A stretch of 64,000 nucleotides of DNA from Desulfarculus sp. (GCA_003605055.1 QZKP01000072.1:1-64000); one strand, 5' to 3'; numbered from the stretch's first letter, positions 20,420-29,483 are shown. Translations and numbers: made by a program. Notes: generated by a model from the sequence alone, not told the origin.

Positions 20420-21155
20420 TTTTTTCGCCTTCCTTGCCTAAATAGGCTTTGGTAACCTCAGGATTTTGCACTACTTCCTGTGGTGTGCCTTCAGCAATTT
20501 TCTGCCCGAAATTCACGACCACCACTTTTTGAACCAGCTTCATCAACTCTCTGAGGCGGTGCTCAATAATCACTACGGTAAGGCCATCTTGGTTGAGATT
20601 TTTAACTGTGGCTGAGATTTTGTTTATCTCAAAATGAGAAAGGCCTGAAAAAGGTTCATCCAGTAGCAATACTTTGGGATAAACCATCAAGGCCCTGGCG
20701 ATGTCGAGCAGCCTTAACTGTCCCTGATTCAAGTTATCGACTGTGTCTTGCAGTTTGTCCGCAAGGCTCAATTGGCCCGCAACTTTATAAATTCTCTCCT
20801 GCACCTCGGTTTGGTCGAATGAATTATTTTTCACCCGGCGGCAAAAGGTTGGAATCTGCAGGGCTTCGATCACTTTCATGCCAAAGAAAGGCCGGACAAG
20901 CTGCCAGGTTCGGCTCAAGCCCAGATTTACAATCTGGTATGGTTTTTTCCGGCCCAGATTTTGACCGTCAAGTAATACAGACCCACCATCAAGCCTGGTG
21001 AAACCGGTCAAACAGTTGAATGCGGTTGTTTTGCCTGCGCCGTTGGGGCCAATAATGCCTAGTATTTCTGCGGAATGAACCTCAAAGCTCAATCCGGAAA
21101 GAGCCAGCAATCCGTCAAAGCGTTTCTTCATCTCTATTGCTTGCAGTTGGATCAT
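20406..21155 (-). CDS. livG: LivG-type ABC transporter ATP-binding protein
   Basis: GPNGAGKTTAFNCLTGF; LNQGQLRLLDIARALMVYPKVLLLDEPFSGLS. Confidence 0.9.
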   Translation of the reverse strand: MIQLQAIEMKKRFDGLLALSGLSFEVHSAEILGIIGPNGAGKTTAFNCLTGFTRLDGGSVLLDGQNLGRKKPYQIVNLGLSRTWQLVRPFFGMKVIEALQIPTFCRRVKNNSFDQTEVQERIYKVAGQLSLADKLQDTVDNLNQGQLRLLDIARALMVYPKVLLLDEPFSGLSHFEINKISATVKNLNQDGLTVVIIEHRLRELMKLVQKVVVVNFGQKIAEGTPQEVVQNPEVTKAYLGKEGEKIEIP

Positions 21156-22126
21156 CCGGTTCTCCTCCGGCCAAGCAAAAGAAATGAGAGGGTTTTTGAT
21201 TTTTTCAGGATCTGGAGATTAAAAATGCCATGAGGAGCCAGGTAGACAAGCAGGATCAGAATGCCGCTGTATATGACGATCCGGTACCCTTCAACCACCC
21301 TTAGGTAATCATTTAAAAGGTGCAAGCTGATGGCGCCAATCAACGGACCCACTATGGTACCCATGCCCCCGATGATGGCCAAAAGAACGATAATGACCGA
21401 GATATACCCGGATAACATGGTAGGACCGATCTGCATCTGAGTATGCGCGAACAGACCGCCCCCTATGCCGCCCAAAAATCCGCTGAGCGCGAAAGTCTCG
21501 ATCTTGTGATATGCGGTGTTGATCCCGCAGCATTGGGCAACGTTCTCGTCTGCCCGGATGGCCTTGAGAATGTGGCCATGCCGGGAACCTGCATACCCCC
21601 TGAGTAACAGGTAGACTATGGTGGTAATTCCCCAAACAATCAGAAAATCATAGCGGGGGTCCGGGGTAAGGTTTCCTAATCCGGAGATCCCTTCTTCGCC
21701 GCCTGTGTACTGGTGTAGCAGGTAAGAGGTCTTATACAGGATTGCAGCCACGGCCATAGTGACCATTGCAAAATATGGTCCTTTTAGACGCAGCGTTAGA
21801 TATCCGATTAAAATGCCGACCAACCCGGTCACCAAGGCACCAATGGTTATGGTCAGATATGGCGGGAGTCCCAGATGGAGGTTTGCGAGCCCTGAAATAT
21901 ATCCGGCCCCACCCACGAAAAGGGCAAAGCCAAAATTCAACTCATGGGTGTAGCCGGTCAGGATGTCCCAGCTCATGGTAAAAATTGCGTAAATGGCCGC
22001 TAACATCATGACTTCTATGTAGAAATAGTTGTCAGACATCAAACCGAAGAGGAATCCCGCAGCCAATATCGACAAAGCGGCCGGCGATTCATTTCGGAAA
22101 AGCACCAAAACCTGTCTCTTCATCAT
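21152..22126 (-). CDS. livM: LivM-type ABC transporter permease
   Basis: Multi-TM; IRADENVAQCCGINTAYHKIETFALSGFLGGIGGGLFAH. Confidence 0.88.
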   Translation of the reverse strand: MMKRQVLVLFRNESPAALSILAAGFLFGLMSDNYFYIEVMMLAAIYAIFTMSWDILTGYTHELNFGFALFVGGAGYISGLANLHLGLPPYLTITIGALVTGLVGILIGYLTLRLKGPYFAMVTMAVAAILYKTSYLLHQYTGGEEGISGLGNLTPDPRYDFLIVWGITTIVYLLLRGYAGSRHGHILKAIRADENVAQCCGINTAYHKIETFALSGFLGGIGGGLFAHTQMQIGPTMLSGYISVIIVLLAIIGGMGTIVGPLIGAISLHLLNDYLRVVEGYRIVIYSGILILLVYLAPHGIFNLQILKKSKTLSFLLLGRRRTG

Positions 22127-22995
22127 CGATTCATCCTGTCCTTTTTGCCAAGGATCCCAGAGGGTCTGAAGACTAGGACCAATACAATCAATACGAGTGC
22201 AACCATTTCACTTAGGTGTTCGCTGAACATGAAGCAGGTGAAAACCTCGGCATAACCCAGGAGAAAAGACGCTATGACCGCCCCCAGGATTGAACCCATT
22301 CCGCCGAGAATGGCGATGGCAAAGGCTTTGATTAATGGGAAGAGCCACATTTCAGGGACCACAGAAGATATGGGCGCAACCATTACCCCCGCGGTTGCAG
22401 CCATGGAAGCGCTGAGGCCGTAAGTGACGATGAGTGCCCGGTCCGCATTGACCCCCATCAAAATGGCACCGTCTCTCTGTTGGGCGACAGCGTCAATCCC
22501 CTGTCCCATCCTGGTCTTTTTTAAAAAGAACCATAGAGAGGGCAAAATAACCAAGGCCATGGGTAGCAGGAGCAGTTGTTGATTCAGCACCTTGACGCTT
22601 AAAATGGATGCAGATCCTTCAATGAGGCTGGGGACGGACGAGCCGGACACGCCAAACAACAAGGCCATGATTTCGCTGACGAACAACGCCAGAGCCAGGG
22701 TCATTACCATTACATAAGTTAAGGACTCAACATGCTTACGGAGCAGAATGGAGTAGACAAGGCAGGAAAAAAGGGCCACCACACCGATTGCGCATATTAT
22801 GGAGAGCAAAAGCCAGGCCGTGGAGCTGCCTTGAAATACCAAGGAATAAAAAATGTAGGTCATGTATGCGCCCAGCATGTAGTAGGTCCCATGGGCCAGG
22901 TTCAAGATACCTCCCACGCTGAACACCAGCACGAATCCAACGGCAATGACTGAATAAAGGGCTCCGCGCGTTGCACCTAAGATTATTATTTCCAT
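22123..22995 (-). CDS. livH: LivH-type ABC transporter permease
   Basis: GATRGALYSVIAVGFVLVFSVGGILNLAHGTYYMLGAY; start probably MEIIILGATRG. Confidence 0.9.
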   Translation of the reverse strand: MEIIILGATRGALYSVIAVGFVLVFSVGGILNLAHGTYYMLGAYMTYIFYSLVFQGSSTAWLLLSIICAIGVVALFSCLVYSILLRKHVESLTYVMVMTLALALFVSEIMALLFGVSGSSVPSLIEGSASILSVKVLNQQLLLLPMALVILPSLWFFLKKTRMGQGIDAVAQQRDGAILMGVNADRALIVTYGLSASMAATAGVMVAPISSVVPEMWLFPLIKAFAIAILGGMGSILGAVIASFLLGYAEVFTCFMFSEHLSEMVALVLIVLVLVFRPSGILGKKDRMNR

Positions 22996-23117
22996 ACAGG
23001 CTTTCCGTAGTGTTCCGCTTGAGTTGCTAACCTGAATATTGGTTTTTTGTTTGTTTGGAGAGTCGATCGAATATAGAATTATACTCAAATTATTGTCATA
23101 ATGTATCTGATTTCTAG

Positions 23118-23145
23118 TCTATAAAAAAGTCTTTACGGCAGTCAA
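23118..23145 (-). promoter_or_regulatory. Candidate sigma70-type promoter for the liv/catabolic cluster
   Basis: Minus strand TTGACT-N16-TATAGA about 120 bp upstream of livH. Confidence 0.45.
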
Positions 23146-23316
23146 GTGTTTTTTTACCGCTTTTCCGTCACGAAGCCGCATCAATCAACATATTGATATA
23201 TAACTGTTTATTTAATATTGCTAGGTTATGGTTGCTAGGCCGCCTTTCAGACTCGCACTTGACAATCTAGCCGGTACGGTGTTTGCTGTAAGAACATAGT
23301 TCGATATCAACCACAT

Positions 23317-24513
23317 GTGAAAGTAGATCAGGCAGTGGCGCAAACTGGAACGAGAGAATCAATCCTGAAAAATGCCGAGGTGCTTGTTTCAGATAATGGG
23401 ATTCAAAACGTCACCATTTCCGAAATAGCAAAACGAACCGGTGTGGCCGATTCGGTGATTTACCATTACTTCAAGAACAAGGAGGACTTGGTATTCTCCA
23501 TTGCTAAAAGCCATTTTAGAAATGCTTACAATGAGTTACATGATCAGCTAGAAGGAATTCTGGAGCCTGTCAGCAAGCTCAGCAAAATGATCTGGTACCA
23601 CTTAAGGTATGGTCAAACCCACTACAATTACCCCCGCATCTGGTTGTTCGAGTGCCGGGCTAACCGGAGTTTTTACAAGCACAGCGCCTACCAGGCCGTG
23701 CGCAAATATGCCGAAGTTCTTCTGAGCATCCTGCAGGAAGGCGTGAAACAGGGCAGCTTTCGCAACGATGTCACCATGCGGTTGGTCAGAGAGCTGATCT
23801 TCGGCGCCATGGATTGGGAAATACTGCAAGGGCTGGCAACTCCATCGGAGCCTTACCAACTATCTCATATTCAGGAAATTATGGCGCTGATCCTGCCCAT
23901 GATCGAGACTCCCCCTCGAAAGCTGGCCGAGAACAATGACAAGGCGAGCCGGATAGTGGAGGCTGCCGAGCAAATGTTCTCCCAGTGCGGCTATAAAAAC
24001 TCCGGGATCAAGAAAATCGCAAGGTTAGCCAACGTGGCGGAAGGCACCGTGTACGAGCACTTCAAAAACAAAGAGGAACTACTATTTTATATACCCAAGC
24101 TGAGATGGACCGAGCATTTCAATTCGATCACCGAGGTTTTTGAGGTCAAAACGCCCATAAAAAAACTGGCTCGTTTTATTCAGCACCATTTCATGCTGAT
24201 CCTCACCCAGCCCATGTTCATAAAAACCTTCCTGCTGGATTTACAATTAAATCCAAGATTTTACGAAACAGAAGCCTTTGCAATCTTTCAAGATTACTGC
24301 TGTATTGTAGACCAAATTCTGGAAGCGGGAAAAATCGATGGAAGCGTGCGTGAATCCGTGGATACGGATAAGTTCAAAAATCTACTATTCGGGGGATTCA
24401 ACCACCTTGCGCTGCGATGGCTAATCCTGAAACCCGGTCAAAAAACCGACCGCTTGGCTGAAATGGATGAAACCATAAAGCTACTAACCCGAGCAGTTAT
24501 CTATAACCCTTGA
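23317..24513 (+). CDS. Double TetR-family transcriptional regulator (two DNA-binding domains in one chain)
   Basis: TetR HTH-like segments in both halves: VTISEIAKRTGVADSVIYHYFKNKEDLVFSIAKS and SGIKKIARLANVAEGTVYEHFKNKEELLFYIPKL; GTG start. Confidence 0.88.
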   Translation: MKVDQAVAQTGTRESILKNAEVLVSDNGIQNVTISEIAKRTGVADSVIYHYFKNKEDLVFSIAKSHFRNAYNELHDQLEGILEPVSKLSKMIWYHLRYGQTHYNYPRIWLFECRANRSFYKHSAYQAVRKYAEVLLSILQEGVKQGSFRNDVTMRLVRELIFGAMDWEILQGLATPSEPYQLSHIQEIMALILPMIETPPRKLAENNDKASRIVEAAEQMFSQCGYKNSGIKKIARLANVAEGTVYEHFKNKEELLFYIPKLRWTEHFNSITEVFEVKTPIKKLARFIQHHFMLILTQPMFIKTFLLDLQLNPRFYETEAFAIFQDYCCIVDQILEAGKIDGSVRESVDTDKFKNLLFGGFNHLALRWLILKPGQKTDRLAEMDETIKLLTRAVIYNP

Positions 24514-24832
24514 GGTCAGAATTGACCTGCCCCCAGCTAGTGTGTCAGCAGATTCGGGGGCTTTGGCAACTGGCCAAGCATGGTGAAATTTAATTAATTT
24601 ATAATTACAGATTGTTACGATTAATAATTCGTCCAGGTTATGAACAACGCCTATCCAAAAGTGAAGCGCAGCGCGCTTTTGCTGTTGACAGCCTCAACAA
24701 AAAAATAGAATATAACTCATTTCGTCATTACAATAATATTCCATTCAGCTATGCTCGAATGAGCTTAAGAGTCTCACCCCCTTGTAAATTAACCCCGTTG
24801 GATCATCACCGGCTGATTGGAGGATCCCAGTC

Positions 24833-24952
24833 ATGACCAAGCACACCGTATCGATTGTGCGCTATAACACGCCGGGAGAATCACTGCGCCGCGTCGTAGA
24901 ATCGGCTGGTGGATTCGGCGCAGCTAATGTCAAAAGTTGTGTTTCGGATTAG
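24833..24952 (+). pseudogene. 5' fragment of a DUF362-like gene truncated at the IS256 end
   Basis: GGAGG RBS then MTKHTVSIVRYNTPGESLRRVVESAGGFGAA, running into the IS terminal repeat and a stop. Confidence 0.6.
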
Positions 24953-26202
24953 GCGGCCTTCCGTTCTTCCCTGACACCATCCACGAATCTGATCCCTTCG
25001 ATTACCTCCGCCAAGCGTTGTGATCCGTCCAGGCGGCGCCATTTCTTCTGGGCGCTCAGGCAGAGCCTGAAAACCATGGTCAGGATGGTCTGCCTGGAGC
25101 AGCAGTTCTTGGTCCTGTAGGTCCGCTGGCGCACCGTGGCAAAGGTGGACTCGATGGGGTTGCTGGTCCGGATGTGCTTCCAATGCTCAGCCGGAAAATC
25201 ATAGAAGGCCAAGAGGTCCTCCCGGTCCTTGTCCAGGCAGCCGGCGGCCTTGGGGTATTTGGCACCGTAGGCATCCAGGAAAAAATCAAAGGCCCTCTCG
25301 GCTTCGGCCCTGGTCTCGGCCATCCATATCTGGTGGAGGTGAGCCTTGGCTCTTTCCTGCGTTCCCTTGGGCAGCTTGTTGAGCACGTTGGCTGTCTTGT
25401 GCACCCAGCAGCGTTGGCGGCGGACATTGGAATATACCTGGGGCAGGGCCTTCCAGAATCCCAAGGCGCCGTCACCTACTGCCAGCTTGGGAGAAATCAC
25501 CACGCCCCGGCGTTTGAGGTCTAAAAGAAGTTCCTTCCAGGACTGCTCACTCTCCCGGTAGCCATCCCATAGGCCCACCAGCTCTTTCCTGCCCCGCTCA
25601 TCGGCCCCGATGATCACCAGGATGCATTGTTTGTCTTCTTCCAGGCGCACGTTGAAATAAACCCCGTCAGCCCAGAAGTACACATAACGTTTCTTGGAAA
25701 GATCCCGGCCCTGCCAGGCCCGAAGCTCATCTTTCCATATATCCTTGAGACGGCCGATGGTCGCAGGTGACAAGCCGGGAGCATCGGGATCCAGCAGCGC
25801 GGCCAGGGCCTCGCTGAAATCCCCGCTGGAAATCCCCTTGAGATACAGCCAGGGGATCAGCTCCTCCAGGCTCTTGGTGCGCCGAAGGTACGGGGGCAGT
25901 ATCTTGGAGGAGAAGCGAATCCGTCCACCGGCCCCACCGCCCGTATCGCGCACCCGGGGCATCTTAACCTTCACTGGCCCCATCCCGGTTTGAATCTCTC
26001 GCTGGGGCAAGTGCCCGTTGCGGACCAGGCGCTGAAGACCGGCCGAATTGCGGGCGTCGGCGTGGCCGGCCAAGAAAGCCTCGACCTCCGCCTCCACCGC
26101 CGTGGCCAACATCCGCTGCGCACCATCCCTGAGCAACAAGGTCAATTGATCCTCGAAACTCTGCCGTGACTTCTGTAGCTCGACTACGTTAACATTGCTC
26201 AT
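24949..26202 (-). CDS. IS256-family transposase
   Basis: YVYFWADGVYFNVR, CWVHKTANVLNKLPK, HIRTSNPIESTFATVRQRT. Confidence 0.93.
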   Translation of the reverse strand: MSNVNVVELQKSRQSFEDQLTLLLRDGAQRMLATAVEAEVEAFLAGHADARNSAGLQRLVRNGHLPQREIQTGMGPVKVKMPRVRDTGGGAGGRIRFSSKILPPYLRRTKSLEELIPWLYLKGISSGDFSEALAALLDPDAPGLSPATIGRLKDIWKDELRAWQGRDLSKKRYVYFWADGVYFNVRLEEDKQCILVIIGADERGRKELVGLWDGYRESEQSWKELLLDLKRRGVVISPKLAVGDGALGFWKALPQVYSNVRRQRCWVHKTANVLNKLPKGTQERAKAHLHQIWMAETRAEAERAFDFFLDAYGAKYPKAAGCLDKDREDLLAFYDFPAEHWKHIRTSNPIESTFATVRQRTYRTKNCCSRQTILTMVFRLCLSAQKKWRRLDGSQRLAEVIEGIRFVDGVREERKAA

Positions 26203-26262
26203 GGCGTATCCTCCGCTTCCTCTGGGAAGTTGGTGAGCCTCTTCAACTCACCAGGATACGCC
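26203..26262 (-). other. Stem-loop overlapping the transposase ribosome-binding region
   Basis: GGCGTATCCT (26203-26212) pairs with AGGATACGCC (26253-26262); inner TGGTGAG/CTCACCA; SD GGAGG partly inside stem. Confidence 0.65.
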
Positions 26263-26429
26263 GCCTTTTTTCAAACCCTCAAACACAACTTTCGGTTATA
26301 GCCTGGGCAACATCTCCGAGGCCTTGACGTCCCCCCTGAACAAGGCCAAATCCTCACCTACTGGCCGGAACCATTTCGGGGTGACCTTCAAATCCCTGGG
26401 AGTTTCTACTGTCGACTGGCGCTAAGACC

Positions 26430-26545
26430 GGGAGGTTTACACCGGCGCCCACGCCCAGGGCGTAGAGCACCACCTCCTTGAAGGTGTAGTCATAGGTCAC
26501 CGGCGGGTTCCAGCGGCCCACCACGCTCAGGTCCACCCCAGGCAT
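26430..26545 (-). pseudogene. N-terminal fragment of a MaoC-family (2-enoyl-CoA hydratase 2) dehydratase
   Basis: MPGVDLSVVGRWNPPVTYDYTFKEVVLYALGVGAGV matches the MaoC-like N-terminus, then similarity stops; 3' boundary approximate. Confidence 0.65.
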
Positions 26546-26568
26546 CTCTCTCCTCCCGCGGCCGGCGC

Positions 26569-27444
26569 TCAGCACAGCCGCCACAGCCCGTCCTCCACGC
26601 GCACCCGGCCCAGGGCGGCCAGGCGATGCAGGTGCTTTTCCACGTGTACCCGCTCGAAGAAGTCCTGCAGGCCGAAATCCTCGATATAGGTGCGGTAGAT
26701 CACCCCGCTGCGCCGGAAGTCGTTCAGGCGGCGGGGCCGCTGCAGGAAATCCAGCACCCGCTGGTCCCGCTGGTAGATGACCTGCTCGTAGGCCTCCAGG
26801 CGCTGGGCCACGTCGCCCATGAAGGGCCCGGCGTGGCCGGTGGCCGCGCGGGCCGCGCCCAGGGCCTTCAGGCGCCGGATGGAGGCGATGAAGTCCTCCA
26901 GGTCCGCGAAGTAGTGGCCGTAGTAGGGGCCGAAGCCGGTCAGGTCCACGTCCGCGCTGAACAGGAAGTTGTGCTGGGGCAGATAAAAGGCCAGGTGGCC
27001 CGGGGTGTGGCCCGGCGTGTGCAGGACTTCCAGGCTTAGGTCCCCCAGGTCCAGCACTTCTCCGTCGGCCAGGACCCGGCTGACCTGGTAGTCGAAGAGG
27101 CCCGGCACCGCGTCCAACAGCGCGCTGAGGTCCACCCCGCTATCGGCTATGCCCGTGGCCTGCAGATACCTCTCCCGGCTGCCCACGTAGGGCAGCTCGG
27201 CCGCGTGCGCCCAGATGGGCACGCCCCTCAGCTCGCGCTTGGTCAGGTGGTGGTCTATGTGGCTGTGGCTGAGCAGCAGCACGTCCACCCCCATCTGTTT
27301 GACCGGCCCCACCTGGCCCGCGCCCATGCCCGCGTCTATGAGCAGGCGCAGGTCGCGGCCCTTCAGGTACAGGCAGGCGCAGTAGGGGAAGCGCGAGGCG
27401 TTCTTGCCCGGCACATAGTACACGTTGGGGAAAAGCTCGATCAT
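26569..27444 (-). CDS. Metallo-beta-lactamase-fold hydrolase
   Basis: LLSHSHIDHHLTK; HTPGHTPGHLAFY. Confidence 0.85.
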   Translation of the reverse strand: MIELFPNVYYVPGKNASRFPYCACLYLKGRDLRLLIDAGMGAGQVGPVKQMGVDVLLLSHSHIDHHLTKRELRGVPIWAHAAELPYVGSRERYLQATGIADSGVDLSALLDAVPGLFDYQVSRVLADGEVLDLGDLSLEVLHTPGHTPGHLAFYLPQHNFLFSADVDLTGFGPYYGHYFADLEDFIASIRRLKALGAARAATGHAGPFMGDVAQRLEAYEQVIYQRDQRVLDFLQRPRRLNDFRRSGVIYRTYIEDFGLQDFFERVHVEKHLHRLAALGRVRVEDGLWRLC

Positions 27445-27463
27445 GACGCGGCCGGCCGGACGC

Positions 27464-28648
27464 TCAGTCCGCCGCCTCCTTGTCCTTGACCTCCAGGGCG
27501 CAGGCCAGGGGCTTGTGTTCGCGCAGGCGCAGCAGGCAGCCGTTGCAGGACACGCAGCGCGGGTGGTAGTCGGGGTTGAGTCGCCAGCGGTTCACCAGGT
27601 CCGGCTCGCGGATCAGGGGCCGCGACAGGGAGACCAAGTCCGCCTCCCCCTTGGCCACCACCTCCTGCATCAGGCTCAGGCTGCGCAGCCCGCCCACCAT
27701 CATCACCGGCACGCTGACCCGCTTTTTCACCTGGCGGGTCCAGTCCCGGAAATAGGCCTCCTTGTCCGGGCGGTCTATGCCCCTGCGGAACTCGCTGTTC
27801 TTGAAGCCGGCTCCGCGCAGGCCCTGGCTCACCTCCAGGCAGTCGTAGCCCAGTCCGGCCAGGCGGGCGGCGGCCTCCAGGCCCTCGGCCAGGGTCAACC
27901 CGCCGGGCACGGCGTCGGCCACTCCCAGCTTGATCAACAGCGGGTAATCCGGGCCCACCTGCTCCCGGATGGCGCGGTAGATCTCCCGGTGCAGGCGCAG
28001 GCGGTTGTCCAGGGAGCCGCCCCAGCGGTCTTGGCGGCGATTGGTGTAGGGCGAAAGGAACTGGCTGGGCAGATAGGCGTGGGCTGCGTGCACCTGCACC
28101 GCGTCCACCCCCGCCTCCTGGCAGCGGCGGGCGGCCTGGCCGTAGGCGGCCACCGTCTGCTGTATCTCCTCCTCGCTCATGGCCCGGTGGGGGAAGTCGT
28201 ATATCTCGTCGCCGGGGATCAGCGAGGGCGCCGGAGCCGGCCCCTCGCCGGGCATGAAGCGCGAGCGCTCCCGGCCGGCGTGGAAGAGCTGCACGGCCAA
28301 CCGGCCGCCGTGGGCCTGCGCCGCCTGGGCCAGCCGGCGCAGGCCGGGGACCGCGCTGTCCTGGTGCAGGCCCATTTGCGGCCTCCACAGGCGGCCGGAC
28401 AGGTGCACGTAGCTGATGCCGCTGATGACCAACCCCACGCCCCCCGCGGCCAGGTCCACGAAGATCCTCTCCAGGGCCGCGGTCGCCTCGTCCTGCGGGC
28501 CGGCGGCGCCCTCGTTGGTGGCCGAGCGCACGAAGCGGTTGGCCAGCTCCATGGTCTTGATGGACACGGGGTCGAACAAAAGGCTCACCGCAATACTCCT
28601 GTCGTGCTCTTGGCGGGCGCCTGGCCGGGGCAAGGGGCGGAAAAGCAC
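27464..28648 (-). CDS. NADH:flavin oxidoreductase (old yellow enzyme family); true start probably near VSLLFDPVSIKTMELANRF
   Basis: NRFVRSATNEG, GVDAVQVHAAHAYLPSQFLSPYTNRRQDRWGGSLDNR. Confidence 0.9.
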   Translation of the reverse strand: MLFRPLPRPGARQEHDRSIAVSLLFDPVSIKTMELANRFVRSATNEGAAGPQDEATAALERIFVDLAAGGVGLVISGISYVHLSGRLWRPQMGLHQDSAVPGLRRLAQAAQAHGGRLAVQLFHAGRERSRFMPGEGPAPAPSLIPGDEIYDFPHRAMSEEEIQQTVAAYGQAARRCQEAGVDAVQVHAAHAYLPSQFLSPYTNRRQDRWGGSLDNRLRLHREIYRAIREQVGPDYPLLIKLGVADAVPGGLTLAEGLEAAARLAGLGYDCLEVSQGLRGAGFKNSEFRRGIDRPDKEAYFRDWTRQVKKRVSVPVMMVGGLRSLSLMQEVVAKGEADLVSLSRPLIREPDLVNRWRLNPDYHPRCVSCNGCLLRLREHKPLACALEVKDKEAAD

Positions 28649-28787
28649 CTGCCATGCTACTGTGGGTTGCCGGGAGGGTCAAGAAAATCCCCCGGGCGGC
28701 AAAGACGTTGCCCCGCCGGCGCCCGGCCCGTAGAATGACCACAGACAAGCGCGTGACCGGCGCTATCGCCACGCGAGGAGGCCTGCC

Positions 28788-29483
28788 ATGACCCGCCCTA
28801 AGATCGCCTGCATTCTGGTGGCCCTGCTGACCCTGACCCTGGCCGCGGGCCCGGCCCTGGCCGCCGGCAAGGCCGAGGCCGAGCTGGAGGTCCTGGCCGC
28901 GGCGGTGGTGCTGGACAAGATGATGCAGCAGGGCGACAAGTCCGTGCCCCAGGACCTGCTGAAGCGCTGCCGGGCGGTGGCCATCTTCCCGGGGGTGATC
29001 AAGGCCGGATTCATCATCGGCGGCCAGGGCGGCAGCGGGGTGGTGCTGGCCCGCCGCAACGACGGCTCCTGGAGCCCGCCGGCCTTCTTCAACCTGGCCG
29101 GGGCCAGCCTGGGGCTGCAGATCGGGGCCCAGTCCACGGACCTGATGCTCTTGATCATGACCCGGCAGGGCCTGGACGGCCTGCTCAAGAACCAGGTGCA
29201 GTTGGGCGCCGACGCCTCGGTGGCCCTGGGGCCCGTGGGGCGGCGGGTCCTGGCCGGCACCACCGGCGGGGGCGCGGCCTCGGACGTGTACGCCTACTCC
29301 ATGAGCAAGGGGCTGTTCATGGGCGTCTCCCTGGACGGGGCCGGTCTGGAGTACGACCCGGAGACCACCGGAAGCTATTACGGCTTCGCGGAGACGGTGC
29401 GGGGCATCCTGCTGGAGGACAAGGCCCGGCAGCAGTCCTCCTCCCGCCAGTTGATCAAGCTGCTCAACAAGTACTCCCGCTGA
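28788..29483 (+). CDS. SYLF (Ysc84/DUF500) lipid-binding-type domain protein, exported
   Basis: Signal peptide; AIFPGVIKAGFIIGGQGGSGVVLARR; SKGLFMGVSLDGAGL. Confidence 0.85.
   Translation: MTRPKIACILVALLTLTLAAGPALAAGKAEAELEVLAAAVVLDKMMQQGDKSVPQDLLKRCRAVAIFPGVIKAGFIIGGQGGSGVVLARRNDGSWSPPAFFNLAGASLGLQIGAQSTDLMLLIMTRQGLDGLLKNQVQLGADASVALGPVGRRVLAGTTGGGAASDVYAYSMSKGLFMGVSLDGAGLEYDPETTGSYYGFAETVRGILLEDKARQQSSSRQLIKLLNKYSR

Larger units (their letters stand above)
24931..26296 (-). mobile_element. IS256-family (Mutator-type) insertion sequence
   Basis: Terminal inverted repeats AAAGTTGTGTTT (24933-24944) / AAACACAACTTT (26281-26292) around an intact transposase; exact outer boundaries uncertain. 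Confidence 0.85.

Noticed and set aside
24923-26304. Target-site duplication for the IS256 copy
   Set aside because: Compared flanks by eye (GCTAATGT versus GTTATAGC); no 8-9 bp direct repeat, though the exact IS ends are uncertain.
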